DNA of 64,000 bases from Methylocystis sp. ATCC 49242 (GTDB lineage: Bacteria; Pseudomonadota; Alphaproteobacteria; Rhizobiales; Beijerinckiaceae), in the NCBI RefSeq assembly GCF_000188155.2, contig NZ_KE124774.1, positions 4,108,934 to 4,172,933 of the forward strand, given 5' to 3'. Shown piece by piece: positions 19,339 to 27,927 of this stretch. Position numbers and translations under genes: made by a program. Position 1 is the first letter of the stretch. Every line of letters begins with the position of its first letter. The notes under the pieces were generated by a model that was not told where the DNA came from, did no database searches, and saw only the letters and a list, made by a program, of their open reading frames with translations.

Positions 19339-21854
19339 GCGAACCTTGATCTTTTGTCTGCGGGCGCGTTGTCGCCGCCGCGCGAGAAATAGCGATCTGC
19401 AATGACGTCGGCGAGCGCCATTACGCGCTGTTCGATGACCAGAATACGCGCGGCGTCGAGCCTCCTTGCATCCTCGGCTTCGAGTTCCGCGCGCAGCGCG
19501 ATGGCGAGCCGGCGCTGCGGCTCCATCATGCCGTCGTCTAGCAAGGCGGGCAGGGCCGCGAGATGCTCATCGATGCGACGCGCCTGAAAACCGACGGAGT
19601 GTGGGTTGAACGGATCGAGCATCGCCATGTCGAGCGTGGGAGCGAGCGCGGCGCCGGCGAGGTAGCGCGAGCGATACGAGATCTGCGAGTCGATCAGTTC
19701 GAGCAGCGCGTCGAGCGTGTCCATGGTCGGATCGGCGTCGGCGAAATGGCGGGCAAAGCGGCTGGTGTTGATCGCGCGTTCGATCCGCTTTCCGAGATCG
19801 AGAAAGGCCCAGCCGGCGACGCGATTGAAATTCTCGACCATCAAGCCGGAGAGGGCCGCGAGCGTATGCAAGGAGCGTTCGGCGCTTTCCAGAATTTCCG
19901 CCTCCAACGGAGTCTTGGACGCAAGACGTTGCAGGCGCAATTCCAGCCGGCCGATCAATTGCCAGACGTCCTGCGACAGTCGCTCCCGAATTATCGAGGC
20001 GGCGCGCTTCGCCTGCAGGACGACGGCGAGCGCGGAGCCATGGGAGCCAGCGTCGCTCGAAGCGGCGAACGCAATCGCTGCGCCGGGATGTCGCAAGCCG
20101 GTCGGAGCTGCGACGCCGCAAGCAATGAGCAGGCGTTCGCAGCGTTCGATCGGTTGGCGTCCCTCTATCGCGGTCGACTGTGGATCAGTGAGGCGGTTGC
20201 ACAGACAGCGCACGACGCGCAGCGTCGCCTCGGCGCGCTCGAGATAGCGTCCCATCCAGAAAAGATTGTCCGCGGCTCGGCTCGGCAGATTTCCCGGGAT
20301 GCGCACGACGCGCGTTTCGCCTCGTGCGGGCAGCAGAGTAGCGCTCTCCGCGGGCTTCTCGCCGATCACCCACACATCGGCCGATTGCGCGCCAGCGCCC
20401 ATGGAGACGGCGCGGGCGTCCCGCCGATCCGAGACGCGGCAGAAACCGCCGGGCATGACCGTCCAGCCGTCCGGAGTCGCGGCGGCGAAGACGCGCAACG
20501 CGAAGGGGCGCGGCGTTAGGCCGCCGGCGCAGTATGCAGGCGTCGTCGAAAGTTGGACGATCTCCTGCCCGACATAATCTATGCCTCGTTCATTGATCGC
20601 GCGGATCAGGGCGGCGCGTCGGGCGGGTTCGAGTTCCGCGCCTAATGCGACGCGCGCGCCTCCAAGGCCGTCCATTGTATCGCTGAACGCGGCCGCGATG
20701 GCGCGATCGTCGATGGCGCGCAGGATTTCCGCGCGCTCCGCTTCCTGACCGCACCACCACGTTGCGATGTTGGATAGCCGCAGGTCTTCTCCAAGCAGCC
20801 GCCTCGAAAGCCCGGGCAGGAAGCTCATCAGCGCCCGCGACTCGACGAGGCCGGCGCCCGGCATGTTGGCCAACGCGACGGCGCCCTGCCGTAACGTGTC
20901 GAACAGGCCGGGCACGCCCAATCGGGAAGCGGCGTTGGCTTCGAGCGGATCGCACCAATCGGCGTCGACGCGTCGCCAAACCGCATCGGCCCGCTTCAGG
21001 CCGGCGACGGTGCGCACATGCAGCTTGCCCTCGGTCGTGACGAGATCCTCACCCTCGACAAGCAGGAATCCGAGATAACGCGCGAGATAGACTTGCTCCG
21101 AGTAGGTCTCGCTCCATGAACCCGGCGTCATGAGGCAGATGCGTGGATCGGGCCGCGCGGCGGCGGCGACGAGTCCGGCGCGGAAGTCGCGGAAAAAGCC
21201 GGCGAGGCGCCGCACATTCATCTCGCGATAGAGGCTCGGGAAGGCGCGTGCGAGGACCAGACGGTTTTCCAGCGCGTAGCCTGCGCCCGACGGCGCCTGG
21301 GCGCGATCGCCGAGCACCCACCACTTGCCGTCCGGCCCGCGGCCGATTTCGGCGGCGTAAAAGCGCAGCCAGCGGCCGCCGAGAGGTTCGACCCCGCGCA
21401 TGGGGCGGACGAACTCCAGAGAGCCCGCCACGGCGGCGGCGGGCAGGGCGCCTTCGGTCACGAGGCGTCCGGGGCCGTAGATGTCGCGCAGGATCAAGTC
21501 GAGCAATTCAGCGCGCTGCGCGATCCCCGCTTCAATCTCGCGCCATTCCGCCTCGGTCAGCAGCAGCGGCATACGGCCCAGGGGCCAGAGCCGCTCGCGC
21601 GCCTCGCCATGGACGCGATAGGTGACGCCCATGTCGTTGATGCGCCGCGCGGCGGCCGCAAAGCGTTGGTCGACGCCATCGTCGCCAAGCTGCGCCAGCG
21701 TGTCGAGCAGGGTCGACCAATGCGGACGCGGTCGACCATCCGGCCCGATCATCTCGTCGGGGACGCCGGGGATCGGCCGATAATCATCGATCCACGCGCC
21801 GAGCCGCCGCGCTTCGTCGCATGCCTTTGTCATGGCCTCCGGTTCAGCGGGCAA
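19335..21854 (-). CDS. Circularly permuted ATP-grasp protein fused to alpha-E domain
   Basis: This 839-residue protein has a circularly permuted ATP-grasp type 2 domain at about residues 1-480 ([85 protein letters not shown]). An alpha-E domain of helical bundles follows ([20 protein letters not shown] and later CERLLIAC). In many genomes these are two genes; here they are one. ATP-grasp enzymes of this class are predicted amide-bond ligases. TTG 21854 (after GGAGGAGTC) overlaps the previous gene by 11 nt; ATG 21833 is an alternative start. The substrate peptide is unknown. Confidence 0.88.
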   Translation of the reverse strand: MPAEPEAMTKACDEARRLGAWIDDYRPIPGVPDEMIGPDGRPRPHWSTLLDTLAQLGDDGVDQRFAAAARRINDMGVTYRVHGEARERLWPLGRMPLLLTEAEWREIEAGIAQRAELLDLILRDIYGPGRLVTEGALPAAAVAGSLEFVRPMRGVEPLGGRWLRFYAAEIGRGPDGKWWVLGDRAQAPSGAGYALENRLVLARAFPSLYREMNVRRLAGFFRDFRAGLVAAAARPDPRICLMTPGSWSETYSEQVYLARYLGFLLVEGEDLVTTEGKLHVRTVAGLKRADAVWRRVDADWCDPLEANAASRLGVPGLFDTLRQGAVALANMPGAGLVESRALMSFLPGLSRRLLGEDLRLSNIATWWCGQEAERAEILRAIDDRAIAAAFSDTMDGLGGARVALGAELEPARRAALIRAINERGIDYVGQEIVQLSTTPAYCAGGLTPRPFALRVFAAATPDGWTVMPGGFCRVSDRRDARAVSMGAGAQSADVWVIGEKPAESATLLPARGETRVVRIPGNLPSRAADNLFWMGRYLERAEATLRVVRCLCNRLTDPQSTAIEGRQPIERCERLLIACGVAAPTGLRHPGAAIAFAASSDAGSHGSALAVVLQAKRAASIIRERLSQDVWQLIGRLELRLQRLASKTPLEAEILESAERSLHTLAALSGLMVENFNRVAGWAFLDLGKRIERAINTSRFARHFADADPTMDTLDALLELIDSQISYRSRYLAGAALAPTLDMAMLDPFNPHSVGFQARRIDEHLAALPALLDDGMMEPQRRLAIALRAELEAEDARRLDAARILVIEQRVMALADVIADRYFSRGGDNAPADKRSRFA

Positions 21855-24800
21855 GACTCCTCCGCAAATCCAGCGTCAGCGGGAATTCGCCCGCCGGCTC
21901 CTCGCGCGGCGGCTCCACGCGGCCGGGAGTATGGCCGTGATCCTGGAAGCGCGCCAGCCGCCGGGACTCGGCTTCGTGAAAATTGACCGGGAACGTATCG
22001 TAACTGCGTCCGCCCGGATGGGCGCTGTGATAGACGCAGCCGCCGAGCGAGCGATTGCTCCAACTGTCCACGACGTCGAAGATCAGAGGCGTATGCACCG
22101 GGATGGTCGGGTGCATCCCCGAGGAGGGCTGCCAGGCCTTGAAGCGAACGCCCGCCACCGCCTCGCCGCTGACGCCCGTACTTGTCAACGGGACGCGACG
22201 CCCTTTGCAGGCGACGACATGGCGGTTGGCGACATAACCCTTCGCCTTCACCTCCAGCCGCTCGACAGAAGAGTCGACATAGCGCACGGTCCCGCCGGCG
22301 GATCCCTCTTCTCCCAGCACATGCCAGGGCTCCAGCGCGTGGCGGATTTCGAGCCGCACGCCGCCATGTTCGACGGCGCCGGCGAGCGGAAAACGGAACT
22401 CCCACTGCGCCTGAAACCATTCGGCCTCGAACGGGTATCCCGCGCGTTTGAGATCCTCGAGCACGCCGAGGAAATCCGCCCAGACGAAATGCGGCAGCAT
22501 GAACTTGTCGTGCAGCGCGGTGCCCCAGCGCACGCAGGCGCCTTCTTGTGGCTCGCGCCAGAACCACGCGACGAGCGCGCGCAATAATAGCTGCTGCGCG
22601 AGACTCATGCGCGCGTCCGGCGGCATTTCGAAGGCGCGCAACTCGACGAGGCCGAGGCGTCCCGTCGGACCGTCCGGCGAATAGAGCTTGTCGATGCAGA
22701 TTTCCGAGCGATGCGTATTGCCCGAAACGTCGACCAGCAGATTGCGGTAGAGGCGATCGACGAGCCAAAGCGGAAAATCCGTCGCGTCGGGCGCGGGCGT
22801 GTTGGCGAGCGCGATTTCGAGTTCATAGAGCGCGTCGTGACGCGCTTCGTCGATGCGAGGCGATTGGCTTGTCGGCCCGATGAACAGGCCCGAGAAGAGA
22901 TAGGAAAGGGACGGGCGACGCTGCCAGTACAGGATGAGGCTCTTGAGCAGATCGGGGCGACGCAGGAATGGCGAGTCGGCGGGCGTCACCCCCCCGAGCA
23001 CGACGTGATTGCCGCCGCCGGAGCCGACGCAACGGCCGTCCGTCATGAATTTGCTCGTGGTGAGACGCGCCAGTCGCGCTTCCTCGTAAAGCGTTGTCGT
23101 CGTCTCCAACGCTTCGCGCCAGGAGGCGGCGGGATGGATGTTGACCTCGATCACACCGGGGTCAGGCGTCACCTTGATGACGTCGATGCGTGGATCGGGG
23201 GGCGGGGGATAACCCTCGATGTTGAGCTTCAGCCCCAGATCTTTTGCGGTAGCCTCCACAGCGGCGAGAAGCTCCAGATAATCCTCGAGCTTCTCCACTG
23301 GCGGCATGAATACGCAGATGGCGCCCTCGCGGGGTTCGATCGCGAGCGCTGTCCGCACGGCGCCCGCCACCGCAACCTGCTCGCTGACGTCCTGCCCGCC
23401 CGAGGCGATCTCGGAGCTGTAGACATGCTGAAGATGCGATGGGTCGGGCAGCGTCTCGCGCGGCGCGAATGTGTCTTGCGGGAAGAAGAAGGGAAGATCC
23501 TTCGCTGGCGCCCAAGGCAGGGATTTCAACGGCAGGCGCAGGCCGATAGGGGAATCTCCGGGCGCCAGAAACAGCTTTCCGCGCCGCAACGGCCAGCGCT
23601 CGGACCTCCAGCGGCGGCCCATCGCGGCGGCGTTCCAGCGCTGAACCGGCAACACGAAGCCCGAGGGCGTCGAGAGCCCGCGCTCGAAGGCGCGGATCAT
23701 GCGCGCGCGCTCTTCAGGATCGTCGATCTTGGGATCGGCCGGATCGACATTGATGGGAAGCGCGGCTTCCGCGCCTATCCAATGGACCGGGTCTTCAAAG
23801 GCCGGGATCACATAGGAGGAGTCCACACCCAACCGGGCCGCGAGCGACGCGGCGAAGTTTTCCGCCGCATGCGGCGTCGCTTCGCCCGCCGCCTTCATGC
23901 CGGCGATGAGCGCATTGTCGCCCCATATCGGCTTGCCGTCCTTGCGCCAATAAAGCGCGAAGGCCCAGCGCGGCAGGCTCTCGCCCGGATACCATTTACC
24001 CTGTCCGTAATGCAGGAAGCCGCCGGGTCCGAAACGTTCGCGCAGCCGGCGAATGAGATCGTCGGCGCGTGCGCGCTTTGTCGGTCCCACGGCGGCTGTG
24101 TTCCATTCGGCGGACTCGAAGTCGTCGATGGAGACGAAGGTCGGCTCGCCGCCCATGGTGAGGCGCACGTCCTGCGCGGCAAGATCATTGTCCACCGCCT
24201 CGCCGAGGCGATCGAGCCGCGCCCATGCCTCGTCCGCGAACGGCGCCGTGAAGCGTGGCGCCTCGCGGATGCGCTCGACGCGCATCTCGAAATTGAAATC
24301 GCATTCCGCCGGTTCTACCTGGCCTGAGACCGGCGCGCAGGAGCGATAATGCGGCGCACCGCACAAAGGCAAGTGGCCTTCGCCGCAGAAGAGGCCTGAC
24401 GTCGCGTCGAGACCGACCCAGCCGGCACCGGGAATATAGACCTCGGTCCATGCGTGAAGATCGGTGAAGTCGTGATCCGTCCCCTTCGGTCCTTCGATCG
24501 GATCCACGTCGGCCTTGAGCTGGATGAGATAGCCGGAGACGAAGCGCGCGGCGAGGCCCAGCCGGCGCAGGATTTGCACGAACAGCCACGCAGAGTCGCG
24601 GCAGGAGCCGGAACGCAGCGTCAGCGTTTCGTCTGGCGCCTGCACACCCGCCTCCATGCGGATGACGTAACGAATCTCCTGCTGCAGACGCGCATTGAGA
24701 TCGACGAGGAAATCAATCGTTCGTCGCTTGTCGAGCGAAATTGTGCGCAGGTAATCTTCAAGGGGCGCGCCTGCGGGTTCGATTTCGAGATAGGCCGAAA

Positions 24801-25140
24801 GTTCGAGGGCGAGATCCGGCTTGTAAGCGAAGGGGAATTCCTCCGCATAGGGCTCGACGAAGAAATCGAAAGGATTGTAGACGGCCATCTCCGCGAGAAG
24901 ATCGACCTCGACGCGAAATTCGCGCGCCTTTTCCGGGAACACCAGCCGCGCCAGCCAATTGCCGTGAGGATCCTGTTGCCAGTTGATGAAATGCTCGGCG
25001 GGCGCGATCGTCAGTGAGTAGCTCGGAATGCGGGTTCGACAATGCGGCGCAGGCCGCAGTCTGATGATCTGCGGGCCAAGTGAAACCGGCCGGTCATATT
25101 TGTAATGCGTGACATGATGAAGCGCGACTTGAATTGACAC
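21844..25140 (-). CDS. Large transglutaminase-family protein with DUF2126 domain
   Basis: The protein is 1,098 residues from the GTG at 25140, which starts [20 protein letters not shown] as relatives do and has GAAGAAGG upstream. ATG 25173 would add 11 residues without a ribosome binding site. A transglutaminase domain (about 1-290) has the Cys in [20 protein letters not shown], the His in [14 protein letters not shown] and the Asp in GLDATSG. The DUF2126 region follows, with [32 protein letters not shown] and [10 protein letters not shown]. It opens the three-gene minus-strand cluster with the ATP-grasp/alpha-E and small transglutaminase genes. Confidence 0.9.
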   Translation of the reverse strand: MSIQVALHHVTHYKYDRPVSLGPQIIRLRPAPHCRTRIPSYSLTIAPAEHFINWQQDPHGNWLARLVFPEKAREFRVEVDLLAEMAVYNPFDFFVEPYAEEFPFAYKPDLALELSAYLEIEPAGAPLEDYLRTISLDKRRTIDFLVDLNARLQQEIRYVIRMEAGVQAPDETLTLRSGSCRDSAWLFVQILRRLGLAARFVSGYLIQLKADVDPIEGPKGTDHDFTDLHAWTEVYIPGAGWVGLDATSGLFCGEGHLPLCGAPHYRSCAPVSGQVEPAECDFNFEMRVERIREAPRFTAPFADEAWARLDRLGEAVDNDLAAQDVRLTMGGEPTFVSIDDFESAEWNTAAVGPTKRARADDLIRRLRERFGPGGFLHYGQGKWYPGESLPRWAFALYWRKDGKPIWGDNALIAGMKAAGEATPHAAENFAASLAARLGVDSSYVIPAFEDPVHWIGAEAALPINVDPADPKIDDPEERARMIRAFERGLSTPSGFVLPVQRWNAAAMGRRWRSERWPLRRGKLFLAPGDSPIGLRLPLKSLPWAPAKDLPFFFPQDTFAPRETLPDPSHLQHVYSSEIASGGQDVSEQVAVAGAVRTALAIEPREGAICVFMPPVEKLEDYLELLAAVEATAKDLGLKLNIEGYPPPPDPRIDVIKVTPDPGVIEVNIHPAASWREALETTTTLYEEARLARLTTSKFMTDGRCVGSGGGNHVVLGGVTPADSPFLRRPDLLKSLILYWQRRPSLSYLFSGLFIGPTSQSPRIDEARHDALYELEIALANTPAPDATDFPLWLVDRLYRNLLVDVSGNTHRSEICIDKLYSPDGPTGRLGLVELRAFEMPPDARMSLAQQLLLRALVAWFWREPQEGACVRWGTALHDKFMLPHFVWADFLGVLEDLKRAGYPFEAEWFQAQWEFRFPLAGAVEHGGVRLEIRHALEPWHVLGEEGSAGGTVRYVDSSVERLEVKAKGYVANRHVVACKGRRVPLTSTGVSGEAVAGVRFKAWQPSSGMHPTIPVHTPLIFDVVDSWSNRSLGGCVYHSAHPGGRSYDTFPVNFHEAESRRLARFQDHGHTPGRVEPPREEPAGEFPLTLDLRRSLAR

Positions 25141-26440
25141 CGTAGGAACCGCCTTCTTCGCTCGGCGACGCATTGCGCCACGATGCGGAATTTAGCGGCG
25201 TCCTAAGCCATCGAGTCAATCGTATTGGCAATAACGCCGTGGTTTTGCTGGTAATTGCTTCAATCTGATCGCGGTGTGGGCAGGTTTTGCACAAGATTGT
25301 CGCAGACCTCCGTGACCGCTGCTCTCGATCACGATGGCTCGATGATCCGGGCGTCCCGACCTCACCCATATCGGCGGGCGCATGTCCTTCCCTGTGGCGA
25401 CGCTCGCCAATGACGCGGATTCGCTCGCGCGATCGATCAGGGACCACCAGCCGATCAAGCTCGACGATCTTATGCGGCCCCATCGCATTTTTGATGATGA
25501 GGAACTTGATTTCCTGCCCGGCCCAACGGAACCGCTCGCCGCTTGAACCCAAGCGTGTTTTGTCCCCCAGTCAATCCTTTCCCGTTAAACCACTGCAAAA
25601 GCCTATCGCGCACAATAGATTTTGAGAGACGTCTCTCGCCGGCAAGCTCATTCCGAGCGCGGCCTTGAAGAATCATGACGAAAATTGATCGGCCATAACG
25701 TGCCCGCAGCCTTTAATGCGATCGGGTTTCGTGGCGAACATTCTGAATTGAAGTTGAGCCGACGCGGTGGAGGCCTATGCCAATTATGATTTTTCGAACT
25801 TTATCGCGCAGCGGCTCGTCCAAACGCAGATTCCATTTTCGTCGTCTCGCGCGGAAAGTCGCTACACCCGCAATCGTACCCGGCTACAAGCGAGATCGAT
25901 AATCGATATTGTATCGGCGCGCCATCAACGTTCGCGGTCTTTAATGCAAATCATTATGAAGCCGCCCGGCGTATCACAGTTGGACAGGGAACCGATCCCG
26001 TTGGGCTAACGCAACAGAAAAATGTGCGACCCCAATGTGAGCATGAAGAGATGCTCAATTGTTTACAATTGAAAGTTAGACCCTAGCTCCATTATCATCA
26101 GAGATTTCCAGGAATGCAAAACATATACAGTGGTTCCTGAACTCCCGCCTCCCCTGATAGATTTTGCATAACGGTAGAACAAAACAGAAAAAACGACCCG
26201 TTGGGGATGGCCACCTGACCCTTTCGCTCCGCCAATCAACAACACGATATGTGTGTCAGTTGCCTTGGGGCCATTAGCCGCAAGGCTCGCGCAGATTTCT
26301 TTTGCAATCCAGCGCAGACATAGTTACTTCTAAAATGAAGTGATAACTAAGTCAAAAGCTTTAGCCGATTGTACATACGATCGCTCGAAAAATCGCGGAA
26401 TCTGCGCGCGTTCCGACGTGCTCAAGACCAGGACAAGCTA
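25141..26440. other. Gap without a supportable gene
   Basis: This 1.3-kb stretch separates the transglutaminase cluster from the glycan locus. Short overlapping ORFs exist near 25094-25676 on both strands, but none matches a family I know, and none has a ribosome binding site. From about 25700 the base composition falls below that of the neighbouring genes, a common sign of horizontally acquired or degenerate DNA. No RNA gene or clear terminator is seen. Confidence 0.5.
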
Positions 26441-26647
26441 ATGAAGCAATATTTTCCCCCGATGTCGCTGCTTTGCGAAGCAATGGGAACAACCCCGGCG
26501 AAGGTGATGGAAGATGGCGTTGTTGGCGTTCCGACTGTTCTGCTGCGCTATTTGATCAAATGCGCGCTCTCCGACCTTGAATTCGATGTGGAAGTTTATC
26601 GTTCTCAGAACAATGACATGAACAGTGAAAGACGCGATCGCGCCTTA
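26441..26647 (+). pseudogene. Small FDxxYY-repeat protein gene, 5' part (interrupted by IS5)
   Basis: From ATG 26441 (after CAGGACAAGCTA) the frame encodes MKQYFPPMSLLCEAMGTTPA, then a stretch ending SERRDRAL at codon TTA 26645-26647, where an IS5 element enters. Removing the IS and one TA joins this TTA codon to GAA at 27515 and gives a single 158-residue frame. The N-terminal 69 residues match nothing I recognise. The joined protein contains ESHFKKTGYFEGR and FDADYYPRRYKDV, the unit repeated in the glycosyltransferase that follows at 27928. It was probably the first gene of the glycan locus and is now inactive. Confidence 0.7.
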
Positions 26648-27512
26648 GAGGGTGTTATGCACCTTGGATCATGAAATCTGCTGCGCGCTTGAGCATGAGA
26701 CATGCGAAGGCGACGACGTGGAGTCCTGCGAGGGTCTGAGCATAGCGCTCGTAGTCTTTGACGAGCCGCCTGCATCGCGTCGCCCAGGCGAATGAACGCT
26801 CGACCACCCAGCGCTTGGGCAGCAACACGAAGCCCTTCTTCGCTTCGGCAAGTTTGACGACGCACAGTTCGGCGCCTTGCGCCTTCGCCGCCTCGGACGC
26901 CTTTTCGCCGGTGTAGCCCTGATCGACATAAACGAGTTCGACGCTTTCGCCTGTCACATCCTGCACGGCTGCGATGAGCTTGCCGACCTCGGCGCGGTCA
27001 TCGACATTCGCCGGCGTGACATGCAACGCCAGCAAATGGCCCAATGTGTCGACTGCCATGTGCAGCTTCGAGCCGCGCTTTCGCTTCGCGCCGTCATAGC
27101 CCGCTCGTGGGCCGCTCTCAGGGGTCGAGCGCAAGGTGCGGCTGTCGATGATCGCCGCCGTCGGCTCCGCCGCCCGCCCGGAAGCGACGCGCAACTGGGC
27201 GCGCAGATCCTGCGCAAGCGCCTCGAACACGCCCGCCGATAGCCAGCGCTGCGATTGCTGATACACGGCGAACCATGGCGGCAGATCGTTGGGCATGGCG
27301 CGCCAGGCGATGCCGTAGCGCAGCACGTAACGCAGGCCGTTGAACAGCTCGCGCAGCGAATGTTGACGCTGCGGCGCGCCTTCGTCCATGAGCGTCAGAT
27401 AAGGCGCAACCAGCGACCATTCTTCGTCGCTGACGTCAGACGGATAAGGTTTGCGAATCGGAGACATCCGATTCTACTAAGACAATCAATCACCAAAGTA
27501 CATAACACCCTC
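26648..27512 (-). mobile_element. IS5-family insertion sequence, complete copy 2
   Basis: This 865-bp element, inverted relative to copy 1, has the same GAGGGTGTTATG/CATAACACCCTC ends and a TA duplication (26646-26647, 27513-27514). It splits the small FDxxYY-repeat gene. It differs from copy 1 by synonymous changes clustered in a short segment of the transposase gene. Confidence 0.95.
26655..27467 (-). CDS. IS5-family transposase (copy 2)
   Basis: The 270-residue protein is the same as in copy 1, with the AAIIDSRTLRSTPESG, YVDQGYTGE and RWVVERSFAWATRCRRLVKD regions of a DDE transposase. All nucleotide differences that I find from copy 1 are synonymous. The element is intact and could be active. 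Confidence 0.95.
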   Translation of the reverse strand: MSPIRKPYPSDVSDEEWSLVAPYLTLMDEGAPQRQHSLRELFNGLRYVLRYGIAWRAMPNDLPPWFAVYQQSQRWLSAGVFEALAQDLRAQLRVASGRAAEPTAAIIDSRTLRSTPESGPRAGYDGAKRKRGSKLHMAVDTLGHLLALHVTPANVDDRAEVGKLIAAVQDVTGESVELVYVDQGYTGEKASEAAKAQGAELCVVKLAEAKKGFVLLPKRWVVERSFAWATRCRRLVKDYERYAQTLAGLHVVAFACLMLKRAADFMIQGA

Positions 27513-27514
27513 TA

Positions 27515-27784
27515 GAATCGCATTTCAAGAAAACTGGCTATTTCGAGGGGCGGCTTTTGCCGGCGAGGTTTGACGCGGATTATTATCCAAGGCGTTACAA
27601 GGACGTTTTCGAGGCGATCAAGACAAAGGAGATTCGAAGCGCGTTGAAGCATTATTATGATCAGGGCATAAAGGAGTGCCGAGCGCCCAGTAGGGATCTT
27701 GAAAAGCCAATAGCCGAGTGGATCGAGGTTTCGACCGCTGCGCAAAAGACGCTGTCGCGTCATGGGAGCCATCGGCAAAACTAG
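27515..27784 (+). pseudogene. Small FDxxYY-repeat protein gene, 3' part (after IS5)
   Basis: This is the continuation of the gene begun at 26441: ESHFKKTGYFEGRLLPARFD then ADYYPRRYKDVFEAIKTKEI and ALKHYYDQGIKE, ending at TAG 27784. The FD-x-x-Y-Y-x-x-x-Y-x-DV ... HY-x-x-x-G pattern is the unit that recurs six or seven times in the N-terminus of the protein at 27928-30882. Separated from its start by the IS, it is not expected to be made in normal form. Confidence 0.7.
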
Positions 27785-27927
27785 ATCATCGGCGTTTGAG
27801 CGTGTTTGCAAATACCGGCATTGCGTCCTCGAAAGAGAATCTGTTAGTGCAGTAGGCGACGCGATGCTCGTAACGTTAGGCTCCGGCCGACGACTGAGGG
27901 AGACGGGCAATTCCTTTTCTTTCAAAA

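Noticed and set aside
22711-24327. Long plus-strand ORF opposite the DUF2126 gene
   Set aside because: Antisense shadow; the opposite strand has clear conserved motifs.
25094-25552. 152-codon minus-strand ORF after the transglutaminase cluster
   Set aside because: Overlaps the start of the DUF2126 gene, has no ribosome binding site, and I recognise no family.
4590-27512. Composite transposon formed by two IS5 copies
   Set aside because: Each IS5 has its own TA duplication and restores a different gene on excision, so they inserted independently.
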